Shown here: positions 26,446 to 34,418 of the stretch, piece by piece | Numbering within the stretch: position 1 is the first letter of the stretch | How the letters are laid out: every line of letters starts with the position of its first letter | From: an uncultured Bacteroidia bacterium | Lineage (GTDB): Bacteria > Bacteroidota > Bacteroidia > Bacteroidales > UBA932 | Direction of reading: 5' to 3' | NCBI GenBank assembly: GCA_902790635.1 | Contig: CADASN010000002.1 | Span: 1 to 64,000, forward strand | DNA length: 64,000 nucleotides | Program-made: the position numbers and the translations under genes | The notes under the pieces: model-generated | The model's database searches: none | Told to the model about the DNA's origin: nothing | What the model saw: the letters and a program-made list of their open reading frames with translations, nothing else

Positions 26446-28062
26446 CTACTGCTTCTTCTCGTAAAGGAAGCGGCGGATCTTGTGGGTGGCCGTCTTGCTG
26501 AACGGTTCTTTCTGGACCTCGACGTCCTTGATCTTGGAGAATTTGCTGACCTTCTCGTTGACAAAGTCCAGGACGGCCTGGCGGCGCTTCTCCATCTCTT
26601 CGATGAACTTGTCCTGCCCTTCAAGGTTCCAGTTGATGACGTTGTCGTCGAATTTGACCAGGGCGATCAGGCGGCCGTCGCGCTGGATGACCAGGGACTC
26701 GCCGATGCCGTCCATGCTGTTGATCACGTGTTCGATTTCCTCCGGGTAGATGTTTTCGCCGGAGGCGCCGACGATCATGTTGCGCAGGCGTCCACGGATC
26801 GCATAGCGGCCCTTGGCGTCCAGGCTGGCGAGGTCCCCGGTGCGGAACCATCCGTCCTGGCTGAGGACGGACTGCGTGCGCTCGTAGTCCTTGTAGTAGC
26901 CCATCATCACGTTGGGGCCCTTGACGGCGATCTCGCCCAGGCCCGTTTCCGGGTTGATGTTCTCCAGGCGGATCTCGACGCCGTGGGTCGCGGGACCGGT
27001 CGTGCCGACGTGGGTCTTGAAGGGGCTGGCGGCGCAGACCAGCGGAGCCGTCTCCGTCAGGCCGTAACCGATGCCGTAGGGGAAGCTCGCGCGGTGCAGG
27101 AAGGTCTCCACCTCGGGATCCAGCTTGGCTCCGCCGATGCCGAAGAAGTGCAGGCGGCCGCCGAAGGTGCTGCGGAGCTTGAAACCGACCAGCATGCACA
27201 GCAGGCGGGGCATGTGCTTCTCCAGGTAGGTCAGGAACTTGCTGCCGCGGATGGTCGGGACGACGCTGTTCTTGTAGATCTTCTCGATGATGAGCGGCAC
27301 GGACAGGATGGTGGTCGGACGGACTTCCTTCAGGGTCTTGAGCAGGATGGAGGGGGTGGGTACCTTCTGGAGGTAGCAGACCCGGGCCCCGACGGAAAAG
27401 GGATAGAGCAGGCCGAGGGTCATCTCGTAGGTGTGGGCCATCGGCAGGATGGACAGGAAGACGGAATGCTTGTTCTCCGGCTGGGCGTACCAGGAGTCCA
27501 GCACGGATGCGCAGAAATTGCGGTGGCTCAGCATCACGCCCTTGGGGGCGCCCGTCGTGCCGGAAGTATAGATGAGTGCGGCCATGTCCATCGGGCTGGG
27601 GGTGGTCACGCGGCCGTCGCAGGTGAACGCGTCGTCGGCGTGCTTGATGAAACTGAAATCCTCGATGTCGATGACCAGATCCAGCCGGTCAATCATCTCG
27701 TCGCTGAGCTTCTTGAGCTGGCGGCGGGAGATGAAGATGGCCTTGGCTTCGGAGTGCACGAGGATGTTCTCCACTTCGCTGCTGGACAGCTCGTTGAGCA
27801 TCGGGACGGCGATGCGCCCGTACGCCGTGATCGCGAAGAAGGCGATCCCCCAGTGCGGCATGTTCTCCGACAGGATGGCCACCTTGTCAAAGGCTCCGAT
27901 GCCGAAATTGGAGAGGATGCGCGAGAGATTCTCGCAGCTCTCCTTGTAGCGGGCGTAGGTATAGGATTGCCCTCCGCTCGTGAAATGGGCCGCAGTCAGC
28001 TTGGCGTACTTGGAGGAAGCGTAGGCGTAGAGGTCGAACAGGGTCTGGAAGTCGTGTCGCAT
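26446..28062 (-). CDS. AMP-dependent long-chain fatty acid-CoA ligase
   Basis: A 538-residue ANL-family adenylating enzyme. The AMP-binding loop is IYTSGTTGAPKGVMLSHRNF, followed by PMAHTYEMTLGLLYPF, the GYGLTETAPLV motif, and the hinge region WFRTGDLASLDAKGRYAIRG with GASGENIYPEEIEHVI. It should activate a fatty acid to acyl-AMP and then acyl-CoA (or acyl-ACP). Its start shares one base with the acyltransferase stop, so the pair are probably co-translated. Chain length cannot be told. Confidence 0.88.
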   Translation of the reverse strand: MRHDFQTLFDLYAYASSKYAKLTAAHFTSGGQSYTYARYKESCENLSRILSNFGIGAFDKVAILSENMPHWGIAFFAITAYGRIAVPMLNELSSSEVENILVHSEAKAIFISRRQLKKLSDEMIDRLDLVIDIEDFSFIKHADDAFTCDGRVTTPSPMDMAALIYTSGTTGAPKGVMLSHRNFCASVLDSWYAQPENKHSVFLSILPMAHTYEMTLGLLYPFSVGARVCYLQKVPTPSILLKTLKEVRPTTILSVPLIIEKIYKNSVVPTIRGSKFLTYLEKHMPRLLCMLVGFKLRSTFGGRLHFFGIGGAKLDPEVETFLHRASFPYGIGYGLTETAPLVCAASPFKTHVGTTGPATHGVEIRLENINPETGLGEIAVKGPNVMMGYYKDYERTQSVLSQDGWFRTGDLASLDAKGRYAIRGRLRNMIVGASGENIYPEEIEHVINSMDGIGESLVIQRDGRLIALVKFDDNVINWNLEGQDKFIEEMEKRRQAVLDFVNEKVSKFSKIKDVEVQKEPFSKTATHKIRRFLYEKKQ

Positions 28063-28616
28063 CAGTGGGTCAGGTATTTTTCGGGGTAACGGGCACCCAG
28101 GTCCATGGATTCATAGATCTGCTGGATGCGGCGGGTGTCCGCGGCGGCATCGTCCGTCAGCTCGATCTTCTGGCCGCGGCCGACGCGCTTGCGCTTCCAG
28201 TCAAAGTAGCCCAGATAGACGGGTACGCCGGCTTCCCGGGCGATCAGGTGGTAGCCGGTCTTCCAGCGGCGGACGGGCTTGCGCGTGCCTTCCGGTGCAA
28301 TGGCCAGGTGGAAGGTATCGCGGTTCTTCATCTCGGTGATCAGGCTGCGCACCAGGGTGCCGGAGTTGCCCCGGTCCACCGGGATGCCGCCCATCGCCCG
28401 CAGGATCCAGCCCAGGGGCGGGAAGAACATCTCTTTCTTGATCATGCAGAGACCGTCTCCGCCGATGGACTTGAAGTACAGATAGGAGATGAAGAAATCC
28501 CAGATGGTCGTGTGCGGGACGCCGAGCATGATGCATTTCTTCTCCTCGGGCAGCGGCTCCACCGCCGTCCATCCAAGCTTTCGCAGAAGCCAGCCGCAGA
28601 ATTTACGCCATCTCAT
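28062..28616 (-). CDS. Lysophospholipid-type acyltransferase (PlsC family)
   Basis: A 184-residue membrane-associated glycerol-phosphate-type acyltransferase. The catalytic HX4D motif is in VPHTTIWDFF and the acceptor-binding motif is APEGTRKPV. There is a hydrophobic segment near WILRAMGG. It should transfer an acyl chain onto a lipid hydroxyl or amine. I chose the ATG at 28616, which overlaps the aminotransferase stop region by 14 bases; upstream codons are not protein-like. It lies between the aminotransferase and the ligase in a tight operon. Confidence 0.82.
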   Translation of the reverse strand: MRWRKFCGWLLRKLGWTAVEPLPEEKKCIMLGVPHTTIWDFFISYLYFKSIGGDGLCMIKKEMFFPPLGWILRAMGGIPVDRGNSGTLVRSLITEMKNRDTFHLAIAPEGTRKPVRRWKTGYHLIAREAGVPVYLGYFDWKRKRVGRGQKIELTDDAAADTRRIQQIYESMDLGARYPEKYLTH

Positions 28617-29826
28617 TGCCTTGCATTTTTCGGTAAGCCTTGAGCCCCTCGCCGAGGATGTGCAGGGCTTTCTCCAGTTCGGGAACCTCCAGCACATAGG
28701 CGATGCGGGCATGATTCCGGCCAACGCCGGGCGTCTTGTAGAACGACAGGGCGGGCGTCACCATCGTGGTGGCGCCGTCGAGACGGAAATCGGTGAGCAT
28801 CCAGCGGGCGAAATCTCCCGCGTCCTCAACCGGCAGTTCGGCCACGGTGTAGAAAGCGCCGAAAGGCTTCGGCGCGAAGACGCCGGGGATGTCGTTCAGC
28901 ATCCGGACGGCGCAGTCGCGGCGGCGGATGTATTCTTCCCGGACTTCGTCGAAATAGCTCTGGGGCGTGTCCAGGGCGCCGATGGCGGCGTACTGGCCGA
29001 GCACCGGCGGGCAGAGGCGCGACTGGGCGAACTTGAGCGCGGCGGCCATCACGTCCTTGTTGTGCGAGACGATGCAGCCGATGCGCGCGCCGCACAGGTT
29101 GTAGCGCTTGGAGACGGAGTCCGCCAGGATGACGTTCTGCTCACAGCCCGGGATGTTCATGGCCGAGAAATGCGGCTCGTCCGTGTAGCAGAATTCGCGG
29201 TACACTTCGTCCGAGATGAGGAAAAGGTCGTGCCGGCGGCAGAAATCGCCGATGGCGAGTATCTCTTCCTTCGAAAACAGTTTGCCCGAAGGGTTGCAGG
29301 GATTGCTGATCAGTACCGCACGGGTTTTCGGGGTCACGAGTTTTTCGAACTCGCTGATATCGGGAATCCTGAATCCGTCCCGGATGTCCGTCGGAACGGC
29401 TTTCAGGGTGATGCCGTTGAGGTAGGCGAAGGTCTGGTAATTGGTGTAGAACGGCTCCACGACGATGATCTCGTCGCCCGGGTCGGCCGCGATCTGCATC
29501 GCCACGGCGAAGGCCTCGCTGCCCGCCACGTCGACGAGCAGTTCGGACACCTCGATGTCGATGCCGATTTTCTTGTAGTATTTCTCGACGAGGCCCTCGC
29601 GGAGCTCGATCAGACCGGCGGAATTGGTGTAGGAGAGATGATGCATCCCCTTGCACCGGGCGACCACGGCCTCGAATGCACAGTCCGGGGACTTGATGTC
29701 GGGAGCCCCCACGTTGAGATGATAAACTTTGACGCCCTGCGCCTTGGCAGCGTCGGACAGCGGGACGAGCTTGCGAATGGCGGAGGCAGGCATCGCCTGC
29801 GTCTTGGCAGAAATCTTCAAAGGCAT
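28603..29826 (-). CDS. PLP-dependent aminotransferase, class I/II
   Basis: A 407-residue fold-type I aminotransferase. The PLP lysine is in DSVSKRYNLCGARIG, preceded by NPCNPSGKLFSKEEI and DEVYREFCY. It resembles aspartate/aromatic aminotransferases of the Bacteroidetes, starting PLKISAKTQAMPASAIRKL. Substrate is not determined by sequence. It is the first gene of aminotransferase-acyltransferase-acyl ligase-aldehyde dehydrogenase. That context may mean it serves lipid metabolism, or merely that the genes are co-transcribed. Confidence 0.9.
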   Translation of the reverse strand: MPLKISAKTQAMPASAIRKLVPLSDAAKAQGVKVYHLNVGAPDIKSPDCAFEAVVARCKGMHHLSYTNSAGLIELREGLVEKYYKKIGIDIEVSELLVDVAGSEAFAVAMQIAADPGDEIIVVEPFYTNYQTFAYLNGITLKAVPTDIRDGFRIPDISEFEKLVTPKTRAVLISNPCNPSGKLFSKEEILAIGDFCRRHDLFLISDEVYREFCYTDEPHFSAMNIPGCEQNVILADSVSKRYNLCGARIGCIVSHNKDVMAAALKFAQSRLCPPVLGQYAAIGALDTPQSYFDEVREEYIRRRDCAVRMLNDIPGVFAPKPFGAFYTVAELPVEDAGDFARWMLTDFRLDGATTMVTPALSFYKTPGVGRNHARIAYVLEVPELEKALHILGEGLKAYRKMQGNEMA

Positions 29827-29945
29827 AATACTACTAAGTTAACTAATTCTTGCAAAAATACCCAATTAATCTCAAAATGCCCATAGTCCCGGGGAAAAAT
29901 CTGGTTTTTTGTGTAAATTCGCAGGCTCAATTGACCAACTGCCCC

Positions 29946-30803
29946 ATGGAGAGAATCATCAATCAGGAATTCGGCGGCGAACGTCCGCTCTACAACCGGC
30001 ACGGTCTGTATCTCGAGAATGTCACCATCCACAAAGGAGAGTCTTCGATCAAGGAAGGATCCGACATCGAGGCGCACCACTGCCGTTTCGAAGGTAAATA
30101 TGTTTTCTGGTGCTGCGAGGATTTCCTCGCGGCGGACTGCCTGTTCACGGAAGGCGCCCGCTCCTCGCTATGGCACAGCCGCGGGATGGAGCTGCGGGAC
30201 TGCCGGCAGGAGGCTCCCAAGATGTTCCGCGAGAGCCGGGACATCAAGCTGCGCAACGTGGTGATGCCGCACGCGCAGGAGACTTTCTGGGCCTGCGACG
30301 GAATCGATATCGAAAACGTAGAGGCCCATGAGGGAGACTATATCTTCATGCACTGCAGCAATGTCAAGGTCCGCAATCTCAAGCTGTTCGGCAATTATTC
30401 CTTCCAGCATGCCAAGAACGTCGAGATCCGCGACAGCGACCTGCAGAGCAAGGATTCCCTCTGGGAGACGGAGAACGTGACGGTCTATGACTCCTTCATC
30501 AACGGGGAGTATCTGGGCTGGCACTCCAGGAATCTGCGCCTGGTGCGCTGCCGCATCGGCGGCACCCAGCCGCTCTGCTATGCCGACGGGCTGGTGCTCG
30601 AAGACTGCACTTTCGAGCCGGACGCCGACCTGGCGCTGGAGTATTCCGACGTGCAGGCCACCATCCGGGGGCATGTCATCTCCATCAAGAATCCGCGTAC
30701 CGGCTCCATCCGGGTCGATTCCTGCGGCGAGCTCATCATCGACGAGAACATCAAGGCACCCGGTGACTGCGTCATCGAAATCGGGGGAGAACGCGTACGA
30801 TGA
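29946..30803 (+). CDS. DUF3737 family protein (predicted beta-helix)
   Basis: A 285-residue cytoplasmic protein of the DUF3737 family. It is built of short repeats of the type 'x-V-x-N-x-x-h' (LENVTIHKGESSIKEGS, KLRNVVMPHAQETFW, EIRDSDLQSKDSLWE), which predict a right-handed parallel beta-helix. Cys and Trp are unusually frequent near the N-terminus (YVFWCCEDFLAADC). No catalytic motif is recognised and the function is unknown. I used the ATG at 29946 because the repeat pattern starts there. It overlaps the serine dehydratase gene by four bases. Confidence 0.82.
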   Translation: MERIINQEFGGERPLYNRHGLYLENVTIHKGESSIKEGSDIEAHHCRFEGKYVFWCCEDFLAADCLFTEGARSSLWHSRGMELRDCRQEAPKMFRESRDIKLRNVVMPHAQETFWACDGIDIENVEAHEGDYIFMHCSNVKVRNLKLFGNYSFQHAKNVEIRDSDLQSKDSLWETENVTVYDSFINGEYLGWHSRNLRLVRCRIGGTQPLCYADGLVLEDCTFEPDADLALEYSDVQATIRGHVISIKNPRTGSIRVDSCGELIIDENIKAPGDCVIEIGGERVR

Positions 30804-32017
30804 AATCACTCCAGGAGCTTTACAAAATCGGCCGCGGCCCGTCCAGTAGCCATACCATGGGCCCGCAGAAGGCCGCGACGACCTTCGCCCACCGCCATCC
30901 GGAAGCCGCTTCCTTCGAGGTGACCCTCTACGGAAGCCTCGCTGCGACCGGCAAGGGGCACCTCACCGATGTCGCCATCCTGGACGCCCTGACGCCCGTG
31001 GCACCGGCCGGAATCGTCTGGCGCCCGGATGTGTTCCTGCCTTTCCATCCCAACGGGATGAAGTTCGTCTCCCGGGATGCTTCCGGGGCCCAGACGGACG
31101 AGTGGACCGTTTACAGCGTGGGCGGCGGATCCCTGTCCGAAGGCGGTGCCGTCTGCGATGAGGGACCGGATGTCTATGAACTCAACACCATCGCCGAGAT
31201 CGTCTCCTGGTGCCAGGAGCGCGGCCGCAGTTACTGGGAATATGTCGAATGGTGTGAAGGAAAACAGATCTGGGACTACCTCTACACCGTCTGGGAGGCG
31301 ATGAAGGCCTCTGTCGAGGAAGGCCTGGACACGGAAGGGGCGCTCCCGGGCCCGCTGTGCCTCGCCCGCAAGGCGGCGACCTACCACATCAAGGCCACGG
31401 GCTACAAACCCAACCTGCAGAGCCGCGGACTCGTCTTTTCCTATGCCCTCGCGGTCAGCGAGCAGAACGCTTCCGGCGGCACCATCGTCACCGCACCGAC
31501 CTGCGGGTCCTGCGGGGTGATGCCCGCTGTTCTCTACCACCAATACAAGAGCCACGAGTTCTCCGAGCGGCGCATCCTGCATGCGCTTGCGACGGGCGGC
31601 ATTTTCGGCAATGTAGTGAAGCAGAACGCTTCCATCTCCGGTGCGGAAGTCGGCTGCCAGGGAGAGGTCGGCGTGGCCTGCGCCATGGCCTCCGCCGCTA
31701 CCTGCTGGCTCTACGGCGGTACGCCCACGCAGATTGAATATGCTGCAGAGATGGGCTTGGAGCACCATCTGGGCATGACTTGTGATCCGGTGTGCGGCCT
31801 GGTGCAGATCCCCTGCATCGAGCGCAATGCCTTCGCGGCCGCCCGGGCACTGGATGCCAACATTTACGCGTCATTCTCCGACGGAAACCACCGGGTGTCC
31901 TTCGACGAAGTGGTCCAGGTCATGAAGCAGACCGGCCATGACCTTCCGTCGCTTTACAAGGAGACGAGTGCAGGCGGTCTTGCCCGCGGCTACAACCAAA
32001 AGAAAAACGCCCGCTAG
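30800..32017 (+). CDS. sdaA: L-serine ammonia-lyase, single-chain iron-sulfur type
   Basis: A 405-residue enzyme deaminating L-serine to pyruvate and ammonia. The beta-like N-terminal domain begins LYKIGRGPSSSHTMGP and the alpha-like catalytic domain follows in the same chain. Cysteines for the [4Fe-4S] cluster are in APTCGSCGVMPA and CDPVCGLVQIPCIERNAF. It is translationally coupled to the DUF3737 gene (ATGA). The stop codon lies in the loop of a bidirectional terminator. The enzyme may supply pyruvate from protein-derived serine. Confidence 0.95.
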   Translation: MKSLQELYKIGRGPSSSHTMGPQKAATTFAHRHPEAASFEVTLYGSLAATGKGHLTDVAILDALTPVAPAGIVWRPDVFLPFHPNGMKFVSRDASGAQTDEWTVYSVGGGSLSEGGAVCDEGPDVYELNTIAEIVSWCQERGRSYWEYVEWCEGKQIWDYLYTVWEAMKASVEEGLDTEGALPGPLCLARKAATYHIKATGYKPNLQSRGLVFSYALAVSEQNASGGTIVTAPTCGSCGVMPAVLYHQYKSHEFSERRILHALATGGIFGNVVKQNASISGAEVGCQGEVGVACAMASAATCWLYGGTPTQIEYAAEMGLEHHLGMTCDPVCGLVQIPCIERNAFAAARALDANIYASFSDGNHRVSFDEVVQVMKQTGHDLPSLYKETSAGGLARGYNQKKNAR

Positions 32018-32032
32018 TCCGCGGGCGTTTTT
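32003..32032. terminator. Bidirectional terminator containing the sdaA stop codon
   Basis: AAAAACGCCCGC and GCGGGCGTTTTT form a perfect 12 bp stem with loop TAGTCC; the TAG is the stop of sdaA. A and T runs at both ends let it serve sdaA (plus) and the NlpC/P60 gene (minus). Confidence 0.9.
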
Positions 32033-32049
32033 CTTGTCAGGGGAAGGGT

Positions 32050-32721
32050 TTATCTCCCGACCAGTTCGACCGCTACGGGCCGCAAGACGGATTCTTCCGC
32101 CATACCCTGCGGGTTGGTGCCGGGGATGCCCTGCGGGATGGGCTGGTCCAGCAAGGCGAAAAGCTGCTCCCAGTAGAGGGGGAATTCGCCTTCGGCATTT
32201 TTGAAATTCATCGGCGTGGCTTGGAAAAGGGGCTGTCCGTTCCCGTCGCGGTAGCATTCATAGACCAGCTCCGTGCAGTAGAGGGCGTCGTTGTCCGGCA
32301 GGAAAGCGGAGTCATAGGGGAGTCCCAGTTGTTTTTTGGCGTTTTCCACATATTGTGCTGCCTGCCGGTTGTCCTTGAGGCGCAGGATCTTGAAGACCGG
32401 GTAGGAACCGTCCTTGAGGGTGAAGTCCCGGAGGAAAGTGTCAAGCGGATGGCGGTCTACCCCGTGCTTGATGGTGGCGTCGATGATCCAGACGCGTCCT
32501 TCCGGGTCCACCTCCGCGATGGCGGTGTGGATCAGGTTGAGGCCGCTCTCCGAACCGGTGGCCTGGGCGATGGCGCTGTCCATCGAGGACTTGTCGAGGC
32601 TATAGTCGGCAGGGATGCCGACGAAGATCAGGTCTCCGGTCTGCAACTGCTCCGCTCTGGGGCTGCAGGCAACGAGCAGGGCCAGGATGGCGGCCGGAAG
32701 AAGAAAGAGCTTTTTCATCAT
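32050..32721 (-). CDS. YiiX/YebB-like NlpC/P60 cysteine hydrolase, lipoprotein
   Basis: A 223-residue lipoprotein (signal MMKKLFLLPAAILALLVACS, lipobox LVAC) of the YiiX/YebB branch of NlpC/P60-like enzymes. The catalytic Cys is in DNDALYCTELVYECY, and an N-terminal His follows GSESGLNLIHTAIAEV; the inverted order His-then-Cys fits the permuted papain fold. It may cleave peptide or amide bonds in envelope material. Its start overlaps the transporter stop by four bases (ATGATG), and it ends at the bidirectional terminator. Confidence 0.82.
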   Translation of the reverse strand: MMKKLFLLPAAILALLVACSPRAEQLQTGDLIFVGIPADYSLDKSSMDSAIAQATGSESGLNLIHTAIAEVDPEGRVWIIDATIKHGVDRHPLDTFLRDFTLKDGSYPVFKILRLKDNRQAAQYVENAKKQLGLPYDSAFLPDNDALYCTELVYECYRDGNGQPLFQATPMNFKNAEGEFPLYWEQLFALLDQPIPQGIPGTNPQGMAEESVLRPVAVELVGR

Positions 32722-34406
32722 GTCAAGGCGAACAGGACCAGCAATTGGGCGGCGAGCACACGGAGGAACATCGAAAGGGGATAGACCGTTGCGTAGTTGA
32801 TGGAGGTGTAGTCCGTGCCGTAGGCGCCCTGGGCGAAAGCCAGGACGGCGGGGTCGGTCGTACCGCCCGACAACAGGCCGCAGATCTGGTAGAAGTTGAG
32901 TTTGAAGGCCAGCCGGGCGACCAGGCCCGTCACGAACACCGGAATGAGGGTGATCAGGGCACCGTAGAGGATCCACCAGTAACCGCCGTTCATCAGGGAA
33001 CTGACGAAAGTCTCGCCGGCCCCGAGGCCGACAGCGGCGAGGAAGAAACTGATACCGATCTCGCGGAGCATCATGTTGGCACTCTGGGTGGTGTAGGTCG
33101 TGATCTTCCATTTGGGACCGAAGTGTCCCAGCAGGATGGCGATGATGAGCGGCCCGCCGGCCAGGCCGAGCTTGACCGGCTGCGGGATGCCCGGGAAGCG
33201 GATCGGGAGCGAGCCGAAGATGACGCCGATCGCGATGCCGAAGAAGATGGGAACGAGGTTGGGATGGCTCAGGGTCTCAGGCTTGTTGCCGACGAGGGAG
33301 GCGACGTGCGCGATACCCTCTTCGGGGCCGACGACCAGGATGTTGTCTCCCATCTGGAGGATGAGATCCGGGCGGGCGACCAGCTCGACGCCGGCACGTA
33401 AGACACGGGTCACGGTGACGCCGTATTTGGCTCGGATGTGCAGCTCACGCAAGTGCTTGCCCGTCAGTCCCGAGCGGGTGATGCTGAGACGGCGGGTCAC
33501 GATGTGCTCGTCCTTCTCGACCCAGTCGCTGAGGTGCATCGGGACTTCTTCGCCGAAGATGATGCGGACGGTGTCTATGTGGCTGGCGGAGGTGACGACG
33601 AGGACTTTGTCTCCCTTTTGGAGGATGGTGTCCGGGCCGGGGATGGAGATCTTGCCGTCGCGCATGACGCGGGAGACGACGAAGCGGTCGCCCATGTCCC
33701 CGATCACGTCACTCAGCGCCTTGCCGAAAATGGCTGGGTTCTCCACTTCGCAGTGCATGCGGCGGGCATAGTCCTGCGATCCCTTCTCCTGCTGCTCCAG
33801 GGAGGATTTCTCCTGGTCCAGGTCGATCTTGAAAAGGCTCTTCAACAGGATGACGAGGAAGATGACACCGAGTACGCCGATGGGGTAGGCGACGGCATAG
33901 GCGGATGCCAGGCCGGATGAGGCGGCGGAGGCGGCCGCGCGGGTCTCGCCGGAGGCGATCATCGTGTCGGAAAGGGTCTGCTGGGCGGCACCGAGGCCCG
34001 GCGTGTTGGTCACGGCGCCGGACATCACGCCGACCATGGTCACGAGGCTCTCGCCCGTGATCCAGTGGATAGTAAGCGTGGTAAGGACTGCCAGCAGGAC
34101 CAGCATGGCGGCAATCAGGTTCATCGTCACGCCGCCTTTGCGGAAAGACTGGAAAAATCCCGGGCCGACCTGGAGTCCGATGGAGAACACGAACAGGATC
34201 AGGCCGAAGTCTTTCATGAAGGCGAGGACCAGGGGATCGCCGCGGAAGCCGAAATGACTGAGCAGGATGCCCAGGAACAGGATCCAGGTGGTCCCGATCG
34301 AGATGCCTTTGATCTTGAACCGGCCGAGCCAGAGACCGGAGGCGATGACCACGGCAAAGAGGAGGATGGTATGGGCGATGCCCGTACCCAGGAACAACTC
34401 TTTCAT
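32718..34406 (-). CDS. AspT/YidE-type exchanger with two RCK_C domains
   Basis: A 562-residue membrane protein of the aspartate:alanine exchanger family. Two five-to-six-helix membrane blocks flank a cytoplasmic centre holding two TrkA-C (RCK_C) domains at about residues 200-370 (RFVVSRVMRDGKISIPGPDT; GVTVTRVLRAGVELVARPDL). The N-terminal block has TNTPGLGAAQQTL and the C-terminal one GGTTDPAVLAFAQGAYGTDY, both conserved in the family. It should exchange amino or carboxylic acids, substrate unknown. It starts 12 bases after the peptidase-like gene. Confidence 0.88.
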   Translation of the reverse strand: MKELFLGTGIAHTILLFAVVIASGLWLGRFKIKGISIGTTWILFLGILLSHFGFRGDPLVLAFMKDFGLILFVFSIGLQVGPGFFQSFRKGGVTMNLIAAMLVLLAVLTTLTIHWITGESLVTMVGVMSGAVTNTPGLGAAQQTLSDTMIASGETRAAASAASSGLASAYAVAYPIGVLGVIFLVILLKSLFKIDLDQEKSSLEQQEKGSQDYARRMHCEVENPAIFGKALSDVIGDMGDRFVVSRVMRDGKISIPGPDTILQKGDKVLVVTSASHIDTVRIIFGEEVPMHLSDWVEKDEHIVTRRLSITRSGLTGKHLRELHIRAKYGVTVTRVLRAGVELVARPDLILQMGDNILVVGPEEGIAHVASLVGNKPETLSHPNLVPIFFGIAIGVIFGSLPIRFPGIPQPVKLGLAGGPLIIAILLGHFGPKWKITTYTTQSANMMLREIGISFFLAAVGLGAGETFVSSLMNGGYWWILYGALITLIPVFVTGLVARLAFKLNFYQICGLLSGGTTDPAVLAFAQGAYGTDYTSINYATVYPLSMFLRVLAAQLLVLFALT

Positions 34407-34418
34407 TGCCGATGGATT

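Noticed and set aside
32722..33111. N-terminal extension of the NlpC/P60 protein
   Set aside because: The extension overlaps the transporter gene in another frame; the lipoprotein signal begins at 32721.
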